Virus record (IMG/VR): IMGVR_UViG_3300033143_003455 | Coordinates: 1 to 22,246 of that record | DNA length: 22,246 nt | Direction: 5' to 3' (one strand) | From: a virus | Shown here: piece by piece, positions 1 through 8,160 of the stretch | Numbering within the stretch: the first letter of the stretch is position 1 | Layout of the letters: every line of letters starts with the position of its first letter | The notes under the pieces: model-generated | Seen by the model: only the letters and a program-made list of their open reading frames with translations | Told to the model about the DNA's origin: nothing | Databases searched by the model: none | Position numbers and translations under genes: made by a program

Positions 1-346
1 AAGTTTTAGTTTTAATACTAAATTTTGAATATTTTCCAAGTTTAAACATATCTAAGTCATGTCTAAACTTACTATAATCATAGATATAAAGATGTAAATC
101 ATTTTCTAATTCATAATACTCTTCAAAAAGTTTATGAGATAGTAAATATTTTTGTTCAAATATTCTATAATTTTCAGTATCCTCAGTAGCATATAAACAA
201 ATAAATTTCAAGTTTTCTTCATCATGTATACCTTTCCAGGAAATATAAGTTTCTGCAGGTACATATCTCACTCCCTTCTTAATATTAAGAAGAGGATAAA
301 GAAAAACTTTACTTTTTTGAAAATATTCTGAGTATACTTTTTTCAT
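1..346 (-). CDS. Hypothetical protein, truncated by the window edge
   Basis: An uninterrupted reading frame of 115 codons runs from an ATG at 346 to the left edge, so the C-terminus is missing. The product starts MKKVYSEYFQKSKVFLYPLL and is rich in Tyr, Phe, Lys and Glu. It is predicted soluble, with no signal peptide or membrane segment. Its ATG overlaps the TAA of the nuclease gene upstream by one base (TAATG), which supports translational coupling and this start. I do not recognise the family. Its position next to a recombination nuclease makes a DNA-metabolism role possible but unproven. Confidence 0.75.
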   Translation of the reverse strand, partial: MKKVYSEYFQKSKVFLYPLLNIKKGVRYVPAETYISWKGIHDEENLKFICLYATEDTENYRIFEQKYLLSHKLFEEYYELENDLHLYIYDYSKFRHDLDMFKLGKYSKFSIKTKT

Positions 347-1338
347 TATAAATACACTAATCCATTACTAAATTCATAAGGTAAGTTATACTTTTTTTCT
401 TTATAATGGTAGTCAACTTTCAATAACTGTTCTACAAGAGCATCTCTCCAGACACTTAAAGTTTTACCAGATACAAGAAAAGTGTAAACTTGATTATACT
501 TATCTATAACTACAAAATTAAATAATATTTTATACTTTTCACATTTTTCATCACAATTAGCTAATACTAATTGTACATAAACAGCTGCTTGCAACCAATA
601 GTTATAGTAATCAATTGAATCACTAAAATCTGCTAGAGTACGGGCTGTTGTTTTAAGATCCACAATTGTTATTATTTTAGCTTCATGATCAATATCATAA
701 TAATCAATGATTCCTTTCAAACCAAACTCAAAATCAGTTAGTTTACACTCTAACCATTTTTCTTTATAAACTTCTAATGTATCTAACTCAAAATCAGTTA
801 CACCTTTATTGAATAATTGCATCACAGATTCTGTATCTTGAATAATTGCTGCCTTCTCTGTACATTTTTGGATAGTTTCATTATCTACTACATCCTTACC
901 ACTAGAACAAATGAACTTATAATACTCCTGATTTTCAGTAGTTTGTATCTTTTCTAATCTTTTAGTATCCTCCTTGAAAGACTGATACAGGTTTTCTTCT
1001 TTAAGTACTGCTAATATAACTGTGTCAAGTTTATTAAGATCATTATTATTACTTTGACCTCCTACATCCCTAACAGATTTAAGAATTTTTTTAATATTAT
1101 CTGATGGGACCTTTCCTGGAACAATATCAAAGAAATCAGTTAATTTCTCAGGTTCAAACATTAGACAGTGAAGTAACTTTCCTTCAATTAAATGTTTATC
1201 TGTTCTGATCTCACGATCTTTAAGTATATAGTCTTTATAAAACAAAGTTGGTGAAAACATCAACTTGTTTATAGAAGAATAACTAAAATTAAATGGTTGT
1301 GCATAAAATGCAGCTTCTTTTTGTTTATCTATTTTCAT
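346..1338 (-). CDS. PD-(D/E)XK exonuclease-like protein (DUF3799 / RecE-type)
   Basis: Predicted RecB/RecE-like nuclease of 330 residues. Visible hallmarks are an N-terminal YSSINKLMFSPTLF segment (20-33), an EGKLLHCLMFEP motif with His57 (52-63), GIIDYY with Asp212 (209-214), and VDLKTT with Asp227 and Lys229 (226-231), which is the D-x-K core. WLQAAVY (248-254) fits the conserved Q-x-x-x-Y helix. In phages such nucleases resect double-stranded ends and work with an annealing protein; a Sak4-like ATPase lies at 8936-9622. The gene follows the 425-nt structured-RNA gap, so it may have its own transcript start. Metal-dependent activity is inferred from the intact D...DxK residues. A Cas4-like role is a less likely alternative. 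Confidence 0.85.
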   Translation of the reverse strand: MKIDKQKEAAFYAQPFNFSYSSINKLMFSPTLFYKDYILKDREIRTDKHLIEGKLLHCLMFEPEKLTDFFDIVPGKVPSDNIKKILKSVRDVGGQSNNNDLNKLDTVILAVLKEENLYQSFKEDTKRLEKIQTTENQEYYKFICSSGKDVVDNETIQKCTEKAAIIQDTESVMQLFNKGVTDFELDTLEVYKEKWLECKLTDFEFGLKGIIDYYDIDHEAKIITIVDLKTTARTLADFSDSIDYYNYWLQAAVYVQLVLANCDEKCEKYKILFNFVVIDKYNQVYTFLVSGKTLSVWRDALVEQLLKVDYHYKEKKYNLPYEFSNGLVYL

Positions 1339-1357
1339 ATTCTTATTATTTAAAATA

Positions 1358-1761
1358 ACAGAGGATGGGATACATAGTCTCCAACTATGTACCCCACAAT
1401 TATGGCAACTCCTCTGTCAATAAAATTAGTAATGCAGTAACTTAACTTTATAGACCGTCTTCTCATGTCAGGGATTGCTCCGTTCCATGTTCATATTGAC
1501 CCGTAGGTCTTACAAGATACAGGAGTCTTCCCTCCGTTCTCCACACTACTCCTACTTAGGGCTTTTGTTTTACATCTAATTATCTTCATACCGTAGTACA
1601 GACAAACATTTTGCAGGTAACCTAAATCCAGAACTGTGTACACCAGCGTTACTTACATTACTAATAAATTAAAAAGGGGCAACCTCTGCACCACGCAAAT
1701 GTGTTATGGGTTATTAAGCTCATCCTGCCACGTCTGGACTTATGTGCTTCAACACCCCCTT
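1358..1761 (-). ncRNA. Candidate three-domain structured RNA in a 425-nt gene-free gap
   Basis: The gap 1339-1763 has no plausible gene and is richer in G and C than its surroundings. Read on the minus strand it forms three domains. Domain I (1761-1674) is closed by AAGGGG/CCCCTT and followed by a U-run. Domain II (1665-1425) is closed by ATTAGTAATG/CATTACTAAT plus AGTAAC/GTTACT, 16 pairs in all. Domain III (1417-1358) is closed by ACAGAGGA/TCCTCTGT around a 12-bp hairpin. Domain II contains two C(UACG)G tetraloop hairpins (1588-1599, 1498-1509) and one GCAA loop (1472-1481). These loop types exist only in the minus-strand reading, which sets the orientation. The pairings are seen by eye, not by energy calculation. 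No tRNA T-arm is present. I cannot match it to a named RNA; large phage RNAs such as GOLLD or ROOL are only an analogy. Confidence 0.6.
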
Positions 1762-1763
1762 AT

Positions 1764-2957
1764 TTAAAATGGTAAAGGACTTTCCTCCTTATATTTAATT
1801 TTATTTATATCAGTACTTAATATTTTCTTACTAAATTCATCTCTTAAAATTAAAGAGGATGGATCTATTTTAAATACTGAATTAGCTTTAACACCATACT
1901 GTCCTTCAAATACATTTTTAAATAAACTACATGCAATTGTATTAACAGCAAATTCTGTTAAAGCATTATCTTCTATCAAATGTTTTACAATTTGATCAAA
2001 TGCACCTACATAATGAAAACCATAAGTATTAATATACTTGTTATATTTATTCTTTAATGCTTTAAAATTAACATGATTCCAAGATTTACAATTTTTCAGC
2101 TCATTACTATGAAAATAAAACAAAAGACTTAAAAAAGTTTTTGATTCTTCAGAATTACAATTTGCCATTATTTCTAAACCCATTGTAACATTTTCCTGAT
2201 CACTACTACTAATCATTTTAATTATATTGCTATAATATTCACTATTTAATATCAGTGAATCAGAAGTAGCTGATTTATTTAAATCTGTATCCCAAACTAA
2301 TTTATCTTTATGTTTAAGAATAGAATGATATTTAGGTATTTCAGAGTTTTTAATATACCACATATATCCACTTGAATCAGCTATTTCTAAAGAGGATAAA
2401 TAATCTTTAACTATTTTACCCACATCCTTACTCCAATAGTAGGATGCATTATACCATCTTACTTTATCTTCTGGACCAATATTATTTAGAAAAGTTTCAA
2501 TTTTATCAATTGAACCAGGTGTAAAAACATTTTTATTTATACCTTCTTCAAATTTTTTAAAACTTTCAGCTTGATTTCTAACACATGATTTTCCCCATGT
2601 ATGATCTGTTAAATTATCCATATAATTTAAAGATAAAACAGCTAGAGTAGCTACCTCTATATCTCTAACTACCTTAGCATTATATTTATCACATAGTATT
2701 TTAACTTTATCTCTAGGTAATGTAAGTTTAGGAAATCTATAAATTTTTGCATTTTGTAATAAAGAATCACTATAAGCTATACTAAATAATTCTTTTAGTG
2801 AATGTGATACTTCATGCTCATGATAACCATAACTTTGTTTATTATACATATATAATCCTAAACATTGTAATTCAATACATTCTTCATATAATCTACTATT
2901 GCTTTCTGAATGATGAGGATTAAATTTTAATTCCCATATTCTATTTTTGTATTCCAT
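1764..2957 (-). CDS. Hypothetical protein of the MoxR/VWA cluster
   Basis: 397 residues, mostly alpha-helical in character, cytoplasmic, family not recognised. Residues 246-280 contain the motif IKMISSSDQENVTMGLEIMA followed by a leucine-rich helix. Close versions occur in the proteins at 2941-3984 and 6418-6801, which points to a shared helical domain. The N-terminal third has an acidic/His-rich stretch (SYGYHEHEVSHSLKEL, 42-57). The start overlaps the preceding gene by 17 nt, so it is the last gene of a tight minus-strand run. The structured-RNA gap begins right after its stop. Linkage suggests it is a partner or substrate adaptor for the MoxR/VWA pair; this is inference. Confidence 0.8.
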   Translation of the reverse strand: MEYKNRIWELKFNPHHSESNSRLYEECIELQCLGLYMYNKQSYGYHEHEVSHSLKELFSIAYSDSLLQNAKIYRFPKLTLPRDKVKILCDKYNAKVVRDIEVATLAVLSLNYMDNLTDHTWGKSCVRNQAESFKKFEEGINKNVFTPGSIDKIETFLNNIGPEDKVRWYNASYYWSKDVGKIVKDYLSSLEIADSSGYMWYIKNSEIPKYHSILKHKDKLVWDTDLNKSATSDSLILNSEYYSNIIKMISSSDQENVTMGLEIMANCNSEESKTFLSLLFYFHSNELKNCKSWNHVNFKALKNKYNKYINTYGFHYVGAFDQIVKHLIEDNALTEFAVNTIACSLFKNVFEGQYGVKANSVFKIDPSSLILRDEFSKKILSTDINKIKYKEESPLPF

Positions 2958-3984
2958 TTGATTTATTTTTTATGTATTTTCTATATTCAGGTTTTACTTG
3001 AACCTTAAAAACATATAAGTTCCTATTATCAATTCTTATTTCTCTTCTTACAATAGGTTCTAGATATCTAAAATTAGTAGGATCTAATAATTCATTTTCT
3101 TCTAACCATAAAATCATACTTTCAGCAGATCTATAATATAAACCTGATAGATCTGCTTTTCCACACCAATGTTGTACATCTTTATTTCTATTTAATTTAT
3201 ATATACGTGATTGTGTTCTTTGAGCTAATTCCCATAATAAATGATAATTTTTAGTATAATCTATAGTAGGAAGTAATTTTCCTGCCATTTCTATATTTTC
3301 TTCATTTCCACTATTTAATTGACTTGAAATATCATCTAATAATTGTTGTGTTAATACTTGTTTAGTAGCACTTTGATCAATTACATCATTTACAGACATT
3401 ACTGAAACAGATTCTATTTTAATTCTATGAGCTAAATTAACACACATTCCTGTGAACATATAACCTTCTAATACAGAGTCATATTCTTCATTCCATAAAT
3501 TAAAATTAAATTTATCATCATATATTACAGGATATTTATGCTCATCAAAATATTCACCTATCTTACTATTATTTTTTGCATAAGTTAATGCATCATAATT
3601 CCACATTTTAGCCATCAATCTACTTGTTTGAATAGTATTTCCATCTCTAAGATCTGTACTAAAGTTACTATGTGTTATAACAAGATCACAATCAGTATAA
3701 TCATTTGTCAATACAATACCATGTTCTTTTAAGTTAGCACGTATTCTTGTAATAGAAATAGGAGATTTAGGTAATAAAAAAGCTCTTTTTTCAGTAGTAT
3801 ATACACAATGTGAAGGAGAAAATTGTTCTTTTATTAGAATATATGTTTGTTCAGAATCAGACATAATTATAGTTGCTATATCTCTTCCTCCTTGATTAGA
3901 AGCTACTCCATAACGAGGAGCAGCTTCTAAATTCCAAAATTTTAATGCATCATTATCAAATTCTTGATGTACGGATTTACTCAT
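2941..3984 (-). CDS. Hypothetical protein of the MoxR/VWA cluster
   Basis: 347 residues, no recognised domain, no signal or membrane segment. Residues 224-252 carry LNSGNEENIEMAGKLLPTID and a following Leu-rich helix, the same pattern as in the neighbouring 397-residue and 127-residue proteins. The C-terminal part is strongly basic (KVQVKPEYRKYIKNKSNGIQK, about 327-347). Its ATG overlaps the stop of the MoxR gene by 4 nt (ATGA), so the two are very likely co-translated. The tight linkage suggests a function tied to the ATPase, for example target recognition. Nothing in the sequence identifies an enzyme active site. Confidence 0.8.
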   Translation of the reverse strand: MSKSVHQEFDNDALKFWNLEAAPRYGVASNQGGRDIATIIMSDSEQTYILIKEQFSPSHCVYTTEKRAFLLPKSPISITRIRANLKEHGIVLTNDYTDCDLVITHSNFSTDLRDGNTIQTSRLMAKMWNYDALTYAKNNSKIGEYFDEHKYPVIYDDKFNFNLWNEEYDSVLEGYMFTGMCVNLAHRIKIESVSVMSVNDVIDQSATKQVLTQQLLDDISSQLNSGNEENIEMAGKLLPTIDYTKNYHLLWELAQRTQSRIYKLNRNKDVQHWCGKADLSGLYYRSAESMILWLEENELLDPTNFRYLEPIVRREIRIDNRNLYVFKVQVKPEYRKYIKNKSNGIQK

Positions 3985-5252
3985 TTTACTGTCATTTTAA
4001 TGATTTCAGGATTCATCATAAGTTTATTAAACTTCTGTTTATTTCCATTAAAAATAGTTCTCACAACAAGATATTTCAGATCATTAGTAAAATACTCTTT
4101 TGTACAAAGGGTAATCAATCTTTCTGTAATCTTTTGTGAAACTGTATTGTCTTGAGAATATACTACTGAATAATTAGCTAACCTGGTTGCCAAAGTTGAT
4201 GCAATATCTGCACGATAAGCATCACCTTCACCAATACAGCCTTTTAATTCACCCAAGATATATTGTTCATTATCATGAGTTAATAAATCTTTTGGTGTTA
4301 CTAATTTATCCAGCTTATTATTAATAAATGTAGTGAACATAGATGCAAATGCATCTCCTACAGAACCTTCTCCAATTAATTGGATCATACTCAGTTCCTT
4401 TTCAAAATCTTCAAAACTAGAAATAGAATTAAAGAAAGTTGTAATGGATCTTGCATTTGTTTCTTGAGTAACAAGTTCAGGATGTAATAACATAAAATTA
4501 ATACACCTAGAATCAATTCCAACAGATTCTGCCCATCTTGCCCATACATCTATATCAAACTTTAAATTAGCTGTAATATATCTAGTTTTCTGTGCAGCAT
4601 CAACAGAGTTAACCATGTAATCACCATTATCAGGATTTGAAGTCAAAATTATATGCCAATCTTTTGGAAGAACCCATGAAATATATGTTTGTCTATCAAT
4701 TAATTCCATAACAGCTTGAATAAATCTGATATCAGCCCTATTCCAATCATCTAAAAGAAGGATACCTCCTGCTTTCTTATCAGCAATCCATTCAGGAGCA
4801 CAGTAAGACATTCTATTCTTACCAGTCATTTTATATCCTAGCTTTAAATACTCTTGCACTGCTAATTCATCCACCCACTTACCTACTTTCTTTGTGACAG
4901 TAGGATTTGCATCAGCAAGATCTGCTGAAGCAGAAGCCCTCTGGGCTGCAGTATAGTTAAGTTGATTACTAGTATCTTTAGAAATCTTATGTTCTTTATA
5001 CATTTGAAATTGTCTAGTTGGAAATCCTACTAAATCACCAAGCTCCTCAATTTGAGCCAGATTTAATTTAACAAATGCTAATTTATTTTCTCTAGCAAGA
5101 TCCACAACAGCAGAAGTTTTACCAATACCTGATTCACCTACTACTTCAACAGAGACAGATTGTTTACCTCCCTCTTGAAGAAATCTATTATTTTTAATAA
5201 TATGATTGACAAAATCTTTTAATTCATCAATGTTTAAATTTACTTGTGCCAT
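3981..5252 (-). CDS. MoxR-type AAA+ ATPase
   Basis: 423 residues. Walker A is GESGIGKT (39-46), Walker B is ILLLDDW (164-170) followed by NRAD, and a sensor-1-like TSNPDNGD lies at 204-211. QKTRYI with Arg224 is a possible arginine finger. This arrangement fits the MoxR/dynein-related AAA+ group, whose members remodel target proteins or help metal or cofactor insertion, usually with a VWA-domain partner. The VWA protein is encoded directly upstream (5261-6424) with an 8-nt gap, and an unknown protein follows with an ATGA overlap. The leader is A/T-rich without a Shine-Dalgarno site, as expected for Bacteroidota. The family call is firm; the substrate is unknown. Confidence 0.9.
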   Translation of the reverse strand: MAQVNLNIDELKDFVNHIIKNNRFLQEGGKQSVSVEVVGESGIGKTSAVVDLARENKLAFVKLNLAQIEELGDLVGFPTRQFQMYKEHKISKDTSNQLNYTAAQRASASADLADANPTVTKKVGKWVDELAVQEYLKLGYKMTGKNRMSYCAPEWIADKKAGGILLLDDWNRADIRFIQAVMELIDRQTYISWVLPKDWHIILTSNPDNGDYMVNSVDAAQKTRYITANLKFDIDVWARWAESVGIDSRCINFMLLHPELVTQETNARSITTFFNSISSFEDFEKELSMIQLIGEGSVGDAFASMFTTFINNKLDKLVTPKDLLTHDNEQYILGELKGCIGEGDAYRADIASTLATRLANYSVVYSQDNTVSQKITERLITLCTKEYFTNDLKYLVVRTIFNGNKQKFNKLMMNPEIIKMTVK

Positions 5253-5260
5253 AATTTTAT

Positions 5261-6424
5261 TTAATTTAATTTGATTACTAAACCTGGTAACTCATCATTA
5301 TCAGAAGAACATGAACTCAAACACCATAAGGTATTCTTTGGACAATCATCTGGAGCTGGTGCTTCACCATCTGTACAATATATTAGTGCAGTATATGCAC
5401 GTTTGTTTTTATTAAAATGATCTACTACAGGTTGGAAGCTTGTACCTCCTCTTCCTTTAATAGGCCAATCTTTCTTTGGATTAAACTCTTTTACATCAGC
5501 AAGACTAGCATCACACTGTGCTACAGTGATTTTATGACCAGTTTTATGCATATGACATAATTCATTCCAAAACTCTTTTAATTCACTATTTGATACTGAA
5601 CCAGATGTATCTACACCAACAAGAATATGATTTTTGAACTTAATTTTAAGTCCTGGATTTTCATTATATCTTTTGTTATATTTTCTACGTAACTTTTTTG
5701 TATAAGTAATGGTAGAACTTCCAACAAATCTTCTAAGATATCCTCTCCAATCAAATTTAGGTGGTTCAATGTGTCTTAATCTTTGAATTAAATCTGCAAG
5801 CTCTCCTGGTATAGTACCACGTCTTTTTTCTGTTTGATCTGCAGTTTCTTTAAGTTGATGTTGAACTTGTTTTTGTATTAATTTTTTATCTGCTTCAGTT
5901 AATTCATCAAACTCATCCCATGTTTTATGACAATATTGACTTTCTCCATCCATTTGATTAAGAACATCATTTAATCCAGGACAAGTACCATCTTTACAAG
6001 CTTGGTCTAGTAGATCATAATATACTTTAGTTCCTGCTCTTACAGGAAGTTTAAGATCTGGAAAAGAATCTAGAGTTAAACCACCTTCAGGTAAATATGT
6101 TGAATCTATATATTGATTAATTTCTAGATCTGCAGCTATATTAAATAATTTATGATTTTGAAATATATCTCTTAAAAACAAATGACCAAATGAAACATGT
6201 AAAAGTTCATGTTTTAAAAGACCAATTTGATGTTTATCACAAAGTTTTATAAAGAAATCAGGATTAATAGTAAGTTGTATTCCTATTCCATGTTTACTCA
6301 CCCCTGCAGTAGAAATGTCTGTTCTAAATTTTTTGTTTAATCCTATCATAAATAAACCATAAAAAGGTTCATCTAAGATTAAAGTTTTAGATGCTCTTGA
6401 TAATTTGTTTGTAATATCTACCAT
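5261..6424 (-). CDS. Metallopeptidase-like / VWA-like protein (DUF2201 type)
   Basis: 387 residues with two parts. The N-terminal part has KHELLHVSFGHL with an intact HExxH zinc motif (His72, Glu73, His76) and the downstream FNIAADLEINQYI segment (94-106), both typical of the DUF2201 putative metallopeptidase domain. The C-terminal part has a VWA/MIDAS signature, GVDTSGSVS (270-278), GRGGTSF with the MIDAS Thr (325-330) and a YCTDGE strand (349-354). Such proteins are encoded beside MoxR ATPases and are thought to be their functional partners. It overlaps the preceding small gene by 7 nt and is followed 8 nt later by the MoxR gene. Both the zinc and MIDAS residues are preserved, so neither domain looks degenerate. 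Confidence 0.9.
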   Translation of the reverse strand: MVDITNKLSRASKTLILDEPFYGLFMIGLNKKFRTDISTAGVSKHGIGIQLTINPDFFIKLCDKHQIGLLKHELLHVSFGHLFLRDIFQNHKLFNIAADLEINQYIDSTYLPEGGLTLDSFPDLKLPVRAGTKVYYDLLDQACKDGTCPGLNDVLNQMDGESQYCHKTWDEFDELTEADKKLIQKQVQHQLKETADQTEKRRGTIPGELADLIQRLRHIEPPKFDWRGYLRRFVGSSTITYTKKLRRKYNKRYNENPGLKIKFKNHILVGVDTSGSVSNSELKEFWNELCHMHKTGHKITVAQCDASLADVKEFNPKKDWPIKGRGGTSFQPVVDHFNKNKRAYTALIYCTDGEAPAPDDCPKNTLWCLSSCSSDNDELPGLVIKLN

Positions 6425-6801
6425 TTTAATTCTATTTTAAGTTTCTTAATCATATTAAAGTCAAGTCCTTGTAATGTAGAATGCATTAATTTTGTAAATT
6501 CTAGTTCTACTAACTCTTTTTCTAAATTAGAAGGATTATTTTCTTTGACTCTTTTAAATATAGCTTCCCAGGATAAACTAAGAAGTCCATAATCCTTATC
6601 ATCTGATAAAGGAAATTCATTTTGAATTTTAGTTCTTTTTTCAAATACTAATTGTTTCTGTAACAATAAAATAATGTTATCACTAACCTTAATATTTTTT
6701 AAATTTGCACAAGCTATTTCAAAATCTTCATCACTAGATTTTAACATTTTCTTGAGTTGTATATACATGTTTTTATTTAATACTATTGTATCAATCTCCA
6801 T
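6418..6801 (-). CDS. Small hypothetical protein sharing the cluster's helical motif
   Basis: 127 residues, not recognised. Residues about 17-48 read QLKKMLKSSDEDFEIACANL followed by a hydrophobic helix with NIILLLQ. This matches the L-x-S-x-D/N-x-E-x-x-x-x-A pattern in the proteins at 1764-2957 and 2941-3984. The gene lies between the RusA-like gene (11-nt overlap) and the VWA gene (7-nt overlap). The motif and location suggest it belongs to the MoxR/VWA module rather than to recombination; this is inference. The protein is helical and soluble, with no cysteine cluster. Confidence 0.75.
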   Translation of the reverse strand: MEIDTIVLNKNMYIQLKKMLKSSDEDFEIACANLKNIKVSDNIILLLQKQLVFEKRTKIQNEFPLSDDKDYGLLSLSWEAIFKRVKENNPSNLEKELVELEFTKLMHSTLQGLDFNMIKKLKIELKW

Positions 6802-7165
6802 TCTTTAAAATTTTAATTTCTACTCCTGGATTTTCTTTATCATATTCATAATCTTCAAATGCAGGAATTAATATAGTTGCATTATCATCTTCTATCCATC
6901 CATGATGAACCATTTCATCTTGAATTGTTTGAGCTGGATTAATATGATCAAACTTATGTTTGCTTCCTCTAATGAATTTAAAACATACTCTAACTGGTAG
7001 AGCATGTTTAGAAAATTCTTTTATAAAACTATCTTTATATTTTTGGAAAATACTTTTAGTATTCTTTTTATATATCATAGTTGCTTTACTAGCAATAAAA
7101 TATTTTCCTGTCCACCTTCTTCCATTTTTGGAACTAGGTACATTTCCTGGAATAAACCACTTCAT
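6791..7165 (-). CDS. RusA-like Holliday-junction resolvase
   Basis: 124 residues, the usual size for RusA. The start FIPGNVPSSKNGRR (4-17) fits the family's opening strand and SKN motif. The catalytic region FDHINPAQTIQDEMVHHGWI (72-91) followed by EDD (92-94) mirrors the RusA pattern D-x-x-N...D-x-L...DD, giving Asp73, Asp83, Asp93 and Asp94 as candidate metal ligands. Gln79 stands where many members have Lys. RusA enzymes cut four-way junctions as homodimers and clear recombination intermediates. Overlap with the primase gene is 4 nt (ATGA), and with the next gene 11 nt. Confidence 0.8.
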   Translation of the reverse strand: MKWFIPGNVPSSKNGRRWTGKYFIASKATMIYKKNTKSIFQKYKDSFIKEFSKHALPVRVCFKFIRGSKHKFDHINPAQTIQDEMVHHGWIEDDNATILIPAFEDYEYDKENPGVEIKILKNGD

Positions 7166-8148
7166 TTTTCTTTATTTAAACAATCTTTGAGTGTGGTTTT
7201 AAGTTCTAAATGAACTTTTTTAAAACCAAAATCTCTAACAGCATCAGATATATCTTTACTTACATTAAGATATGTTCCTGATATATCATACACTTCTTGA
7301 TATCTTTTAATAGCATTTTTACCTGCATCATCATTATCAAATAATGTAATAATTTTTTTATATTTCTGTTTAAGATTTTCTATAACATAGGGTTTGATCA
7401 TTGTGTTCTCACTATCTGGAGCTATGACTTCAACATTATAATTAAAATGTCTCAGTGTCATTGCATCCTTTAATGAAGAACAAATAATTAAATTAGGTTG
7501 TTTGTACTTTACCTGATCAAGTCCTTGTATATGATGTTTGACCTTAATAAATTTATATTTTTTACTAAGAGGTTGATATATTTTATATACTTCACCATTT
7601 TTATCAAAATATCCATACAATTGCTTTCCTTTAATTTGTACATTTTCATAACCATCTTTAATTTCTTTGAACATACCATAGTAATGTAAGGGTTTTACCT
7701 TGTACTCAAATAAGATTGATGTTCCTATACCAAATTGTAACCAAAAATCTCTATCTGTTTCATTCCACAAACGAGCATGACAGTGTCCTACATGCCATTT
7801 ATTATGTTCTTTAAATTCTTTTTGTTCATAAATACCATTCTTTAGGACATACTCATTATAGTCTTGTATAATCTTAAAAACTGCTTTTGAATAATCAAGA
7901 TTGAATAATTCCTTAACTAAATCTATTTTACTTCCATATTTCCCTGTAGAAAAGTCTTTGTATTTATATTGCATGGATTTTCTATCCAGAAAAATATACA
8001 TACTAGGTGTTTTTTCAGAAGGATTAAATATACTATAGATTTGTAGGTCTTGGCCAATTAATTTTTCAGGCAGATTAAGATAATGTTCAAATACCCAATT
8101 ACTAGGTATTTTTACATCAGTAATTACTAAGTTTTTAGTACTCAACAT
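7162..8148 (-). CDS. DNA primase with TOPRIM domain
   Basis: 328 residues from the ATG at 8148. An in-frame TTG at 8181 extends the frame but lies inside the upstream terminator hairpin, so I reject it. The N-terminal part (IYSIFNPSEKTPSMYIF, 37-53; FSTGKYGSKIDLVKELFNL, 66-84) resembles the zinc-domain region of DnaG-type primases but lacks the zinc ligands. The TOPRIM part has LIICSSLKDAMTL (220-232), LFDNDDAG (269-276) and KDISDAV (298-304). The usual Glu of the first TOPRIM motif is replaced by Ser-Ser, a variant I associate with phage primases of this type. It would make RNA primers for the DnaB-type helicase encoded at 10148-11104. Confidence 0.85.
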   Translation of the reverse strand: MLSTKNLVITDVKIPSNWVFEHYLNLPEKLIGQDLQIYSIFNPSEKTPSMYIFLDRKSMQYKYKDFSTGKYGSKIDLVKELFNLDYSKAVFKIIQDYNEYVLKNGIYEQKEFKEHNKWHVGHCHARLWNETDRDFWLQFGIGTSILFEYKVKPLHYYGMFKEIKDGYENVQIKGKQLYGYFDKNGEVYKIYQPLSKKYKFIKVKHHIQGLDQVKYKQPNLIICSSLKDAMTLRHFNYNVEVIAPDSENTMIKPYVIENLKQKYKKIITLFDNDDAGKNAIKRYQEVYDISGTYLNVSKDISDAVRDFGFKKVHLELKTTLKDCLNKEK

Positions 8149-8160
8149 ATTAGTAAAGAT

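Noticed and set aside
1358-1417. tRNA-Ser(GGA) on the minus strand
   Set aside because: The anticodon-like loop is present, but there is no T-arm, no variable arm and no proper D-arm.
1339-1763. Group I intron
   Set aside because: The flanking genes are complete and unrelated, and I could not find a convincing P3/P7 core.
3945-4155. Plus-strand frames inside the MoxR-region genes
   Set aside because: They are antisense to well-supported minus-strand genes and their Ile/Phe/Ser-rich products are what AT-rich antisense sequence gives.
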